From assembly GCA_951640165.1 (NCBI GenBank), contig OX621260.1:25934001-25998000 (forward strand): DNA of 64,000 nt, written 5' to 3'. Numbering within the stretch: position 1 is the stretch's first letter; every line of letters begins with the position of its first letter. Both the position numbers and the translations under genes were made by a program. The notes under the pieces were generated by a model that searched no databases, was not told the origin of the DNA, and worked only from the letters and a program-made list of their open reading frames with translations. This DNA is from Pseudoips prasinana (Eukaryota; Arthropoda; Insecta; Lepidoptera; Nolidae). This document shows positions 9,107-19,969 of this stretch, one piece after another.

Positions 9107-10480
9107 CATGCCTAAGCGTGAAAATGCTTGGAATAACCCGATAAGGTACCGTTATATTTTAGTAGCTTTGGAAGCGTGTCTATTAGTTTGATGGTTACCT
9201 CTTTATGCCTCAACTAACAGAACTGATTCGGCTGAAATTTGGAAAAACTTCGATTTTAGCTAGGAACAAACAACATATGTTGTTTTTGAACAAAAGCCGA
9301 ATTGAATTGTGTTGTATAAATCCTTCGCCGCTGGTACAGAGTATTTATGAGCCACGTACTTATACCTAAACGTTTCTGTGTACAGTAGTTTTCACGCCGC
9401 CGTCTGGCCTCGGGGCTGCAAGCGGTGACGTCACGCTCGTGATAGATTAGGTCAACAATCAACATCGCCATCTCCTACGATGATACACACATCACGGATT
9501 ACTGTCAATGTTATTTAGGTCGTCCTTTCACAGATTTAACGTCCGCTAGTCCCAACAAGGACGGCACTTATCTCGTCACCCGCCTCGCTGTTATGAGACA
9601 TGCTTAGAAAAGAGAATAACATGGAGTATCGATATTGTAGAATCTGAATCCATTCATAGGCCAAAGTAGTCAAACGATTATGATAATCGATTTCAGAATA
9701 CATAGAATATATGAATGAAAGTCTAACACAGACTTCGTAATGGTTAATAAATAGAGAATGTTTATAAAAACGCCGAATCCATCGCCATCCTGCGATGGGA
9801 TCATTCAGGCCACGCCTAGCAAAACCATGTATAAATGTCGTCCTACAGACGAGAGAGATTTGCATACCGACCGTTTGTATTTGCGAATGGCGTCTAGCGC
9901 CGAGAGCTTGTCGAAATTGGCAATGCTAATAATACAATGGCCAGACGCACCTCGTGTAGGTTCGCATCTGTCGAATTCGATCGAAATCATCAAACAAGCG
10001 ACCTTATACTAACGCTACAAGTCACCGTTTACGTTGGATTCCAACGTTCTCAGACAGAACTAGACATATAATTTAGTGTTCTCCTTGGACCGAGTGAGCG
10101 ACGGCAATGTAAATTCAATTTATTTACTACAGGTATTAAATGCTAGAATCGCGTGATGGATAGCGCGGCGCAGGAGCCGATAGTAGGCTACGCCGTATCA
10201 CGGATAACTTTCGACAGTCATTGAATGGAGGGTTCGATGACCCGGCACCGAAGCGTTGTTCGAATTTGCATGTGTCAATGACACGATCTGCAGCGGCGCG
10301 CACCCGCCGCATATACTTTTGCTTTCAGCCGACGTCGCTCACCGAGAAACACTTTCCGGAGTGACCTCGTGACACATCTGCAGCCGCACTGGCACGACAC
10401 TGACTTTTTATAACGGCCGGTGAATTCGTTTACGATTTGTTCGCGGATACGACTACATAATTTATTGCTGTTTGCTAATT
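9107..10480. other. Single-copy region with GC-rich islands
   Basis: No repeat family is recognised. Two parts stand out. 9375-9475 contains a perfect TGACGTCA site within a GC-rich patch. 10135-10450 is CpG-rich (CAGCGGCGCGCACCCGCC near 10292) and unlike any other part of the window. ORFs here are short and without motifs. This is a candidate conserved regulatory region, which only cross-species alignment could show. Confidence 0.3.
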
Positions 10481-10822
10481 AAAACGGGAATTAATAAAGT
10501 AAATTTATTCGGGTTGGTATACAAGGTGTCACGTGAATACTGGACGTACCTTAAGAACCTTAATTTGCTTTTAAAATTAAACAACGTGTAAAACATCGAC
10601 ATACAAAATACACAAAAATAATTCCCCATACAACAATATCGTGTAGCTGATGCATTTTGTACCAAACAAATTATTGCTGTATTTCTCAAACTGGTTTTCT
10701 TTCATATGTAGAGTTTCATGGGGTGTACCCACATGTATTCAGATTAATTGTTTCTTCAGATGACTGACCTGAAATTTACCGAAGGGTACGAAAGCAACAG
10801 GTAGAACAATACAGTAACTGGT

Positions 10823-11233
10823 TTGGTTTTCTTTGGTCCATCACGTTCAATTCCAATAGATGTCACAGACAAGGATAATTTTGTAGGAAAATTAATATCT
10901 AGCAAAGAGTTTAGCAAGAATCTTCCGGCCATCAAACACGTCGAGTCGGAACGTGCGAAATCCAATAAAGAACTCGCGGCACCTGCGCCTTATTACATTC
11001 TTTTGGTGATGCGCACCGGTCGCTGCTCCACTGAAATTCGCCCCAACTTTCCATGCCAGGAGATTGCTTGTTGTACAACTTTTACTTTGAAAATTCGTTC
11101 CATTAGTATCAGCGGTGGAACGAAAGTTTTATCAACGAAATGTTTTCATAATTCAGTATTAAATTCCTCTCCGTTTCCCATTCGAATGACGAGTTCGATG
11201 TCGATAAAGTATGAAAGTTTTCGGAAAGCCTGA
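10823..11233 (+). other. Unrecognised 136-codon ORF
   Basis: This is the longest ORF (10823-11233) that I cannot tie to a transposon. The protein is mixed, with a cysteine cluster (FPCQEIACC) near residues 80-88, no signal peptide and no motif I know. The opposite strand is also open for 69 codons at 10756-10965, a sign that composition rather than selection keeps it open. No splice sites or translation-start context support a gene. Probably non-coding. Confidence 0.12.
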
Positions 11234-11589
11234 GTTAAGCTATGCAGTTGAAATATTACGTTATATTTTAATCTTGATTCGTAAGTGTATTATGCAGACA
11301 TATATACATGTAGAAACGAAACAATGGCGTCCCCTAGTGGGCGTCGCGATCTTAATTGCAAATGTGTTATTAGCATATGCGCTTTGTGAGTTCTTGAATG
11401 GTGCGGGCCCAAGGCAACGCGCGATGTCCTTATGAGCAATAGATGGATGTCACCACGACCACAGCCTGGACTAACTACTAAATGAACTGTTGTAGACTCG
11501 CCATGATACTTATCTTTAACATAATCAACGGAGATTGTGTTATCACCTATCAAAGTTATATTTGTATAAAGGTAATTTTAAAATAAAAA

Positions 11590-11905
11590 AGTTCTAGGCC
11601 GAATTTCGGCCACGGCGGACAGTACCAATAGAGACTAGCGAATTGCGCAGGACATATTATAGTGCACTAGTGTGTGCGCTAACACAGGGACACTTTCTAT
11701 TCTATCACTCTCATGATCCGATGGGACGACCAACGACTCGACCGGAAAGTGGTCATCGTCGGCTTTACGTGCTCTGCGAGGCATGGGTAATACCGCTAAA
11801 TCCCAGACTTCGAGCTGATGATACTCAGAAATGTTTCTTTAAGGAAAAATCCCAAAATCAGTTTTTAGTCCGACCTGGGATTTGATCCTGCTGGGATCGA
11901 ACACG
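11590..11905 (-). mobile_element. SINE S, near full length
   Basis: On the minus strand, a tRNA-like head (GTCTAGAGGTAGCGTGTTCG with the B box) is followed by CAGAGCACGTAAAGCCGACG and CTTTCCGGTCGAGTCG. Then come CCCATCGGATCATGAGAGTG and a 3' end with GCACTATAATATGTCCTGCG. Other pieces lie at 36770-36900, 56203-56453 plus 56853-56945, and 61340-61390 plus 61795-61870. It is a Pol III-type SINE with no coding capacity. Confidence 0.7.
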
Positions 11906-12263
11906 CTACCTCTAGACCAACGTGGAAGTCAATTTAAAAAAAGATCATTTTTAAAATCCTTTAATAAAATTAAGCAAATCTAAATATTATGAGATCTGTT
12001 GAGTTTTAAGTCACGAACACTTACTTTGATCGTTATAACGAAACCTACACAGACATAATTTATCTAACGTGCTAAGCAGGTACTGCTCATGCCTGGACCT
12101 ACTTAAAACACGTACGTGCCGAGTGAATTTAATAGCCAAGTGTGAACTCTCTGCGTGCAGAAATTCTAAGAATCTCCAAAAGTGTAATATAAATTAACAG
12201 TTACGGTATGAATGTTTAAAATGTTGTACATGTTAATGTCCAAAATGTTAACTCGCCTAAGTA

Positions 12264-12390
12264 CAGACGCCAGCACATCAAGCTACCCCAATCTGTCAAA
12301 TTTCCTCATTTGAAAGTGTACCTTATGCTTTTGTGATAAAGTTGCAAAATGTGTAAAAGAAAGAGAGTAGCTGGATGTGCTGGCGTCTGT
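12264..12390 (+). mobile_element. 135-bp fold-back MITE, copy 2
   Basis: The left arm is intact after TA (CAGACGCCAGCACATCAAGC). The right arm has decayed but still ends TGTGCTGGCGTCTG. The right flank is TG instead of TA. Confidence 0.8.
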
Positions 12391-12756
12391 GCCTAACTGT
12401 GTTCACTGCAGCGTATTTAGCCACTAATTAATAAATGGAACAGTCTAAACATAGTTTTCCGAATGGCAGCGCCGAGGAAATTATAATTAGTAACTGTGTG
12501 TGAAACATAATTGGTTTGCACCCATTACATATCATACTGCACGGCGCGATGTTAGACGTAGCTGTGTATATAGACTGACTCAGGAAATAAAAAGGAATAA
12601 CAGCGTGATATCAATTGGAATCCGATAACTTTCCACTTGTGTATTCAATTGTATGTGTACGTCATTAACTCGATGACCTTTTGAAATGATGTTGATTAAA
12701 TTCACAGTTAGTTTTTTTTTTCAGTCATGTCAGTTTTTTTTTAATAAAGCACAAAG

Positions 12757-12987
12757 GACCGGCTAAGTCACCGAACATCGTTCTCGTGAATGGCGTTCAA
12801 ATAAATAAAGGTTAAAATTACTTTATCAATCCTTAAATCGGCTTCAACGTTGACAATCCATTCCGGACCATTTATGACGTCACATGTGCTCCTGGAAGCC
12901 GACTTAACATTGATTAAGTCATTTTTATCCTTTATTTATTTGAACGCCGATCCCGATATTCGGTGACTTTGCTGGTAGCTCCCCTGG
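12757..12987. mobile_element. Inverted-repeat MITE (hAT-like), long form
   Basis: ACCGGCTAAGTCACCGAACA on the left is mirrored by ATATTCGGTGACTTTGCTGG on the right. Inner arms pair too (TTCAAATAAATAAAGG with CCTTTATTTATTTGAA). The right end reads CTCCCCTG. A second, shorter copy is at 18076-18205. CAGGGG/CCCCTG-type ends are common in hAT elements, but no 8-bp duplication is visible, so the superfamily is tentative. Confidence 0.65.
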
Positions 12988-12999
12988 ACAGTACCTCAA

Positions 13000-14990
13000 T
13001 GCGAGATCTAGATAGATGGGCGCAGAAGTCTGTGCCCTAAAAGAAAAGTAAAGTCAACATTTTTAAGAACAGGTTATTCACATTGCTAAGCATAATTATA
13101 TTACAATGCTGGATTGGTTTCAACTTAAGATTAAAAATGTCTAACTTAATTGCGCGATTTAGTTTTCAGTACCTAACCTACGATATGCATAACTGAATGA
13201 AGAACTTTTTACCTTTTATTAAAATCTCAGCGTGACTCGCAATTACGAGTATTTTCAATATTTAATATTAATGTTTTTTTTTTATGTTTAGTTGGATTGT
13301 TACTCAATAATGCAAAAGGCTGAATGTATTTGAGGGAAATTTGGAATGGAGATAGGGTATACCTTGAATTAACACATAGGCAACATCAAATATCGTGTAA
13401 CGCCGTTGAAGCGCGGCTAATTAAAAATAATGATCAAGGTTGTGTTGCCTAAGAAATTGCTTTTCAGTAAATCATATCGAAATACTTGAATACTAATTAT
13501 ACTTTAATTGCAGTACCGAGTTAGTAGCTTAACAACTTCAAGATTTTATAGACTAACGGGAGTTTTTTATGGGATGGTCCGACAATTTGTATAAATTACC
13601 AAGATTCCCTACTACCTACTTGTAATCACTGCGTTATAGTTTGGGAAATGGATTGAAAAACTCAAAGGAAATAAATTGTAAATTTACAATTGCAAATGCA
13701 AATTAAAAACTACATCAAACCTACATAGATATAAAATAAACTAAATCTAAACAGCTTTATATCTAAGTAGTAAGTATAAAAAAAATATTTTGTATAATTA
13801 TAATATTAATTGTTTGTACATTTTCTAATCGTTTGGACTTACGTCCGCATCCGTACATACATGATTAGAAATATGATTTACACTATCAGGTACGAAGGTC
13901 AACTAAACAAATCATAAATATTAATTTGAACAAGATAATAATTGTCAATTTTTCTGTTGTTATCACTGTTTTACATTTAGTTGGTACAATTATTGGAATT
14001 ATTATGTAACATTACAAAACAACTTGTAGAGTTCTATCTTCCCCGTCTGATTAATTGTTAAATATAAATATATTATATCTCCTATATTTATTATATATAC
14101 GGTGTACGGTATACGGTGGAAGCTAAATTATAACCTAATTGTTAAATAATTTTAATTGTTTTAGTTTCCAATATTCACTTTTTGCTCTTTGTTTTATATT
14201 TTATGTTTCGTTTCGTAAGTTCAATTTGTTTGCTTCATTTTATTTTTAACTAAAATCATGTTTCTTTTTATATTTAAAGTTTTAATTAATTTCACGAGTG
14301 ACATTAATCTGTGCATGTTGTGATACTTTAATAAACTGTGCATTTGATTTACATTTTTAAGTTTTATATTTAGAATAGAAATAATGTAACAGTTACTGGT
14401 TGTTCTAAATAATGATAATTCATGTATTAGCATGCACCAACAACTTTGTTAGTAACAAATTTTAAGCTGAAATAAATGTTAGGAGTTACAAATATTACAA
14501 CCTCATAGATACAAATAAACAAATAAAGGAAGCGAAGAATATCATCTACAACGTTTTTAGATTTTGTTGTCCGCTTAATGTATTAACATTTCGAGTTATA
14601 AGTTCTACATTAAGGCAACGCACGTAATTGTTTTAACTTTTTATCACATCTATTTTGAACAGTCCGCCATATTGTTATAGAGCGTATTGTATGTCTATGG
14701 TTTCAACGATCGTTAATAAACATGCCGTTATCAGTAAGAAGGTCGTATACTTTTATTAATGTATACGAAAAATTCACTTTGCAATTTGTGCGTGAATTTT
14801 ATTATCAATGAGTTAGTGCTAATTGGCCCAACGTTATTTTTGATAACGTTTGGTAAATTTATATTCATTTTAAGTGTGGATAGTCTTGCGTTGTCGTTGA
14901 TATACCGGTATTCTTATAAGGAGTCACTTATCATGAAAATTAATTGGGTCCTTCTTTCTCTCTCTCTCTGTCTGTATACTTAGTTAATCA
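13000..14990. other. AT-rich single-copy stretch
   Basis: Nearly 2 kb without a repeat family, fold-back or plausible gene that I can recognise. ORFs are short, low-complexity products of AT-rich sequence. Confidence 0.4.
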
Positions 14991-14994
14991 GGCA

Positions 14995-15210
14995 CTCGAA
15001 GCTATATGCACTCACCGGTCGGTAAGTGATTGGTGAGGTTGAGCTACTATGCTCGCGGTCAGTCCATAGATGGTTTAATTTTTGTACGTATCCTTTCTTC
15101 GGAGGGCACGTTAAGCTGTCGGTCCCGGTTGTAGCCATTAGGCAATAGTCGTTAAGCCACGTCAGAGGTCTACTAGGCGCCTTTAATTTGCCATACGATA
15201 AGTAAGTAGG
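14995..15210 (+). mobile_element. 5S-rRNA-headed SINE, copy a
   Basis: GTGAGGTTGAGC, GCTCGCGGTCAGTCCATAGA and TGG align with the 5S rRNA internal control region (box A, intermediate element, start of box C). The GTGACCGCC part of box C is deleted. The body follows: GGGCACGTTAAGCTGTCGGT, CAATAGTCGTTAAGCC and CAGAGGTCTACTAGGCG. Seven other copies lie at 15750, 21710, 24245, 47088, 49790, 57725 and 58050. Confidence 0.7.
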
Positions 15211-15449
15211 TACTGTATGTATATACATTGAAAAGTCAAGAACCTCCATAGGTAGGTTTTATTTTTTTAAGTTAGGCAGACACTCAATTACCTAACGGCA
15301 AAATGTAGGCATAATATTACTTTTTTATCTCGGTTTTTTTATACTTAGGGTTATTATATTTTTTACTACCTCCTAACGGTACCGAGACGTACCGTAACTA
15401 CAAATAATGATGAGGTACAGGTCCTATGTTCTGTTTCTGGGTCTTGCCC

Positions 15450-15695
15450 TAAACAGAATACAGAAGACATTCCTTAATAATAACATTAATAATTTTAATG
15501 TTGTGTTTCCGAGTGTGAGTAAGGTCGCCAGAGCTCATCGGGGTGGGGGGAAGGGTCAGCAACACTTGTTTGCTGACCTTAAAAGGCCGGCAACGCACTC
15601 GCGACTCCTCTGGTGTCGCGAGTGTCCATGGGCGGCGGTGATCACTTACCATCAGATGACCCACTTGCTCGTTTGTCGCCCTCTGATATAAAAAG
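15450..15695 (+). mobile_element. Retroposon Y, LINE 3' end, copy 1
   Basis: AGTGTGAGTAAGGTCGCCAG is followed by AAAAGGCCGGCAACGCACTC, TCCATGGGCGGCGGTGATCA, CCACTTGCTCGTTTG and an A-rich end. This is a very common lepidopteran retroposon 3' end. Other copies are at 24868, 28848, 54203 and 58898, with a small piece at 34008. Confidence 0.7.
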
Positions 15696-15749
15696 AAAAT
15701 AAAACTCTTATTTGGATTTCTCTACCAAGTCTTCAGACCACAGTCGATA

Positions 15750-15995
15750 AGCCATTCTTACTTATCGTATGGGCAGTGGTTGCCCTGGTGTCAGAGTTGT
15801 TCGAGCCGTCCAGTAGGCCTCTGACATGGCTTAACGACTGTTGTCTAATGACTACAGCTTAACGTGCCCTGCAGCAGCACGGAGCACGGAGACTCTCAGG
15901 AATTAAACCACTTTAGCGGTCACCCATCTATAGACTGACCGCGAGCGTAGTTGCTTAACCTCGCCAGTCACTTACGGACCGGTGAGAGCATCTGG
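15750..15995 (-). mobile_element. 5S-rRNA-headed SINE, copy b (best head)
   Basis: On the minus strand 15917-15965 reads GAGGTTAAGCAACTACG, CTCGCGGTCAGTC and TATAGATGGGTGACCGC. This matches the 5S rRNA box A, intermediate element and box C in order and spacing. The SINE body follows (CCTGAGAGTCTCC, CAACAGTCGTTAAGCC, CCATACGATAAGTAAG). The true 5S 5' and 3' ends are absent, so this is a retroposon head and not a 5S gene. Confidence 0.75.
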
Positions 15996-16009
15996 CTATG
16001 AGCGAGCCG

Positions 16010-16080
16010 TGTTTGACGCCTACTGGGCGGCTTGATGAATTCTGACACTAGGATAACCACGGCCCATACGATAAAGTAAA
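16010..16080 (+). mobile_element. 5S-headed SINE, isolated 3' end
   Basis: CTACTGGGCGGCTTGATG through CCCATACGATAAAGTAAAAA matches the SINE 3' end, opposite in orientation to the copy just upstream. The A-run joins repeat W. Confidence 0.65.
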
Positions 16081-16084
16081 AAAA

Positions 16085-16238
16085 AACTTGAGAGGTGTCA
16101 GGGAACACCCGGATGGAACGAAGTTATTTATTATTATTTATTATGTACAAAAAACCTGTATACACTCAACAAAAATAATCGTCGCGACACCACACTGTTC
16201 AATGCGAAATAGAAATGAAAATATCTGGCTTGCTTTCT

Positions 16239-16290
<52 letters not shown>

Positions 16291-16397
16291 GAAACATGCG
16301 CACGCCGCACAGCTGCAAAAAGTGTCGTGACAACTTTTCGTAAGAATTTTTTTCCGTCTAGCCCCCTTTCACAACGCGCGATAACGAACTTCGTTCC
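16085..16397 (-). repeat. Interspersed repeat W, copy 2 (long form) with (AG)n
   Basis: This is an inverted copy of 3292-3465 with about 120 bp of extra core at 16190-16320. The extra part includes an (AG)n/(ACAG)n microsatellite at 16242-16290 and GCACGCCGCACAGCTGC. The extra block is bounded by CGCGAC and GTCGTGAC, so the shorter copy probably lost it by recombination between short similar words. Confidence 0.55.
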
Positions 16398-16585
16398 AAT
16401 TATCATATTATATGTTTGTATTCGTTCAGTTGCGTTATCTAGTTGATAAAATTTTAGGCTGAATCCACACAAACACGTGTAGTGACAGCGCTGGACAATT
16501 CCAGATGTCCAATCATGAAATGGTTTCACATTCCCCGTACACGTCAGTAGAAACGTTTTGACATTCATTGCGTATTTGTTATAAA

Positions 16586-16925
16586 CTAGCTATGCCCCGC
16601 GGTTTCACCCGCGTTAAAGTATTTTTAGCGTAAAAGAGTAAAAAACATACATCTATACTCACAAACTTTCGCATTTATAATATCAGTATGAGTACCTCTA
16701 GCGGTTTTGCCAGTGCACGTCATAGCTCGCAGATGGTAGATTTTTCCTACTTACTTGACACTTATCGTCATATGTTGGACAATTCACACAATATCTTTAT
16801 AAATTGTAGCCTATATGTTATTCTGATGTATAAGCTATATTATTGTAAAGTTTCATTAAAATCCATTCAGTAGTTTTTTACCTGAAAGAGTAAAAAACAT
16901 CCATCTATCCATCCATACTTATATT
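16586..16925 (-). mobile_element. Lep1-like Helitron, rearranged
   Basis: It starts in plus view with CTAGCTATGCCCCGCGG (the inverted 3' hairpin terminus) and carries ACTCACAAACTTTCGCATTT near 16658, the inverted Lep1-type 5' part. A second internal Lep1 block (TATAAGCTATATTATTG, CATTCAGTAG) follows at 16820-16900. This may be two overlapping copies. Confidence 0.6.
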
Positions 16926-17044
16926 ACTGTTATTGTTTTACTTCTTTTGATCGGCACTTGTCGGTATAGCACTTCTCTTCTTGTTTTACATGTTTAGATA
17001 TAATTATTTTAAGGTTATTTTAATGTTATCATAAGGTTACATAA

Positions 17045-17168
17045 TTCATGTTACATATAACCACTTGGAAGGACCTAGTTCTCGCAATACAGGGTATCCT
17101 AGTGCGAGGACTAGACCACACTCAATATGCTGTATTGTTGTTTATTGGAAATAAATGTTATTATTATT
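17045..17168 (+). repeat. LINE 3'-end remnant
   Basis: ACTTGGAAGGACCTAGTTC to GGAAATAAATGTTATTATTA has a polyadenylation-like AATAAA and a (TTA)n tail, as in LINE 3' ends. No coding part is present. Confidence 0.4.
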
Positions 17169-17739
17169 ATACTTACAATTTTTCGCGTTTATAATATTAG
17201 TAGAATGTAGTAAGGGTGATTTTTGTAGTGCACTATGGCCAGCGACGTCGGAGCCGAGTGTGCTATCGGGTATGAAAGTCCATAGTAATTTAACTGCATA
17301 ATATATATGCTAGATAGGTATTCTCCTCATGAAATATGTACGGGCACATAAATAATTCAGTTATTAGTACTCATAGACGGCTATAGAATTGATGTATTGA
17401 ATTTTAATTCCACTTCCTTCTTCCGCTAGTTCGTAGACCCCAAACATACTTATTTAAAAATCTAATAATATGCTAATTGGATAAAGCGAATGTGCGTACT
17501 TAAAATAATCCTACTTATATTAACAATGCGAAAGTGTGTGTATATTTGTTACGTAACTGACTAAATAGATGAACAGAATATCTCTACTTATGGTCTGTGC
17601 AAACCATAAGCAGAGATAAAATGTTTATCCTAATACCATAATTAATTAGACTTTTTCCAATAAAAAACATAGCCTTAATGCTGAAATATATTTTTATTTT
17701 CGGTACTTTTTAATCATTAGTGTAATATCACTGTATAGT

Positions 17740-17835
17740 AGTATCGCCTCGTCGCTTCGGGTCCCGGGTTTGATTCCCGCACAGGACAACCTTTTGTGAG
17801 ACCCATAAATGGTTGTTCTAGATTTACTTTGTGAA
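17740..17835 (+). repeat. tRNA-like SINE head
   Basis: CGCCTCGTCGCTTCGGGTCC and CGGGTTTGATTCCCG form a T-arm-like B-box hairpin, followed by a short body. The A-box side is too diverged for a tRNA gene. The head type resembles 63655-63740. Confidence 0.35.
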
Positions 17836-18075
17836 CACCAATTATATGTTTGCCTACGCCATTTGTTCCACCTTCAGAAAGTCTCTCTCCTGAATGGAAA
17901 CTGCCTTGGCCAGCCTGGAAGTCGTTGAATAGACTTTGAACAACCTGGGTTCGAAGTTTATTCAACGACTTTAGCAAATTAATAATCGCAGCCTGTCCAG
18001 CAAATGTGGTGAAGTCCCATAAATGATTGAACACCTATTGCCATGTTGCGCTAACTACTGCACGCTTAAAGATCA

Positions 18076-18207
18076 GGGGGCTACCGGCTAAGTCACCGAA
18101 CATCGGGATAGTGATCGGCGTTAAGATAAATAAAGGTTAAAAATGACTTAATCAATCGTTAACGTCACTATTCCGATGTTCGGCGACTTAGCCGGTAGCC
18201 CCCAGGT
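18076..18207. mobile_element. Inverted-repeat MITE (hAT-like), short form
   Basis: GGGGGCTACCGGCTAAGTCA at 18077 is mirrored by the complementary arm ending GCCGGTAGCCCCC at about 18203. The arms extend further through CCGAACATCGG. The centre has AAATAAAGGTTAAAAATGAC, also found at 12800. No clear target duplication. Confidence 0.75.
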
Positions 18208-18659
18208 GCGATTCTCGTAGCCAAGTTCTGGGCAGACATAATTAGATTGCCATCGACTCTAAGAACAAGGTACCTACTTAATCTATTATCGATACTTAGA
18301 GTTTCGGCAAACATTCGCTCACTAATCAATTTAATTTATAGATAGACATTTACGTTAATTTAGTTTTGTTAACGACAGAATTGCCACCATTGTCTGTTAA
18401 TTAGAAGGTGCAAGAGTAAACTCTAATTAACGTTATTTTTCCGTTCCAGGTACGTAACAAGCAACTTTGCCATCAAAGGAGCTACATATTTGACTTCAAC
18501 TTAATTCGCGTAAGTACTGGCTAACATAATTCGACACTTGTTTTAAGTCCGATGTCGTATGAAATTCCTGATCATTTTACATGTTAATAAATGAGCTTTT
18601 ACACATTCTCTTATCATTATTATCTATCATTTTAGATGATACACAAAACGTTACTGGCT

Positions 18660-18832
18660 ATGAGAGAAATAAAATGTGTACTCGCACCTCTCTCTCTCTT
18701 GCCCCTACAGAAATATACGAAAAGTAACTCTCTCTCTCTCTTTCTATGTTCACTAACTTATATCTCCCTCTCACCGTACATTCGCCTCGCCCGATCACAC
18801 TTGTTGTAACGCATTCACCAGCTTAGCCATGG
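18660..18832 (-). repeat. Interspersed repeat Q, copy 2
   Basis: Inverted copy of the 600-800 repeat: CTCGCACCTCTCTCTCTC, TTCGCCTCGCCCGATCACAC and ACGCATTCACCAGCTTAG in order. Confidence 0.6.
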
Positions 18833-19106
18833 GTGTGTAAAGAAGTATTACTTCAAAAACATTTTTCAGGAATTTCTTTATATCATCATCATATCAGCCG
18901 AAAGACTTTATCTTATATTTATCAGAAATTAATTACAGGGTTATGGATTTTTACATGACTAATGACTTGACTACCACGGTCCTTTAATCCAATGTCTATG
19001 GTTAAAGATTCCAGGCATGGCGCCATATTATTTTACTAATAATAACCAATCTTAGACGGACGCAATAAAGACTTATATTATAATAACTATCATGTTTTCA
19101 AGTACT

Positions 19107-19967
19107 CCATAGCACCCAACAGCAAGATAGATAATATACCTAGATATCCATAGCACCCAACAGCAAGATAGATTACGTACCGAGATATCCATAGCACCCA
19201 ACAGCAAGATAGATAACAAACCTAGATATCCATAGCACCCAACAGCAAGAAATATAACAAACCTAGATATCCATAATACCCAACAGCAAATTAGATAACA
19301 AACCTAGATATCCATAACACCCAACAGCAAGATATATAACAAACCTAGATATCCATAGCACCCAACAGCAAGATATATAACAAACCTAGATATCCATAAT
19401 ACCCAACAGCAAATTAGATAACAAACCTAGATATCCATAACACCCAACAGCAAGATATATAACAAACCTAGATATCCATAACACCCAACAGCAAGATATA
19501 TAACAAACCTAGATATCCATAACACCCAACAGCAAGATATATAACAAACCTAGATATCCATAGTACCCAACAGCAAATTAGATAACAAACCTAGATATCC
19601 ATAACACCCAACTGCAAGATAGATAACAAACCTAGATATCCATAGCACCCAACAGCAAGATAAATAGCAATCTTAGATATCCATAGCACCCAATAGCAAG
19701 ATAAATAGCAATCTTAGATATCCATATCACCCAACAGCAAGATAGGTAACAAACCAAGATATCTATATCACCCAACAGCAAGATAAATAGCAATCTTAGA
19801 TATCCATAGCACCCAATAGCAAGATAAATAGCAATCTTAGATATCCATAGCACCCAACAGCAAGATATATAACAAACCTAGATATCCATAGCACCCCACA
19901 GCAAGATAGATAATAAACCTAGATAACCATAGCCCCCAACAGCAAGATAGATAACAAATATAGGTAG
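19107..19967. repeat. 41-bp minisatellite, 21 units
   Basis: Unit of the type CCATAGCACCCAACAGCAAG + ATAGATAACAAACCTAGATAT. Starts at 19107, 19148, 19189 ... 19927 are all exactly 41 bp apart, so 21 units lie in perfect phase with substitutions but no net indels. Variants recur every three units (AAATTAG units 5 and 8; ATAAATAGCAATCTT units 14/15 and 17/18), hinting at 123-bp block duplication. The minus-strand ORF inside is a by-product of the repeat. Confidence 0.95.
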
Positions 19968-19969
19968 CT

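Noticed and set aside
15917..15965. 5S rRNA gene or pseudogene
   Set aside because: Only the internal promoter part is present and the same unrelated body follows in eight copies, so it is a SINE head.
16134..16568. 144-codon minus-strand ORF
   Set aside because: It runs through repeat W and the (AG)n microsatellite; no conserved motif.
18440..18470. Splice acceptor-like TTTTTCCGTTCCAG
   Set aside because: No downstream exon-like frame, and no partner donor can be supported.
19632..19853. Minus-strand 73-codon ORF rich in I, L and Y repeats
   Set aside because: It is the translation of the 41-bp minisatellite; no start context or independent support.
19107..19967. Regular repeat array that could be mistaken for CRISPR
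   Set aside because: Units are contiguous with no unique spacers, in a eukaryotic, lepidopteran-type context.
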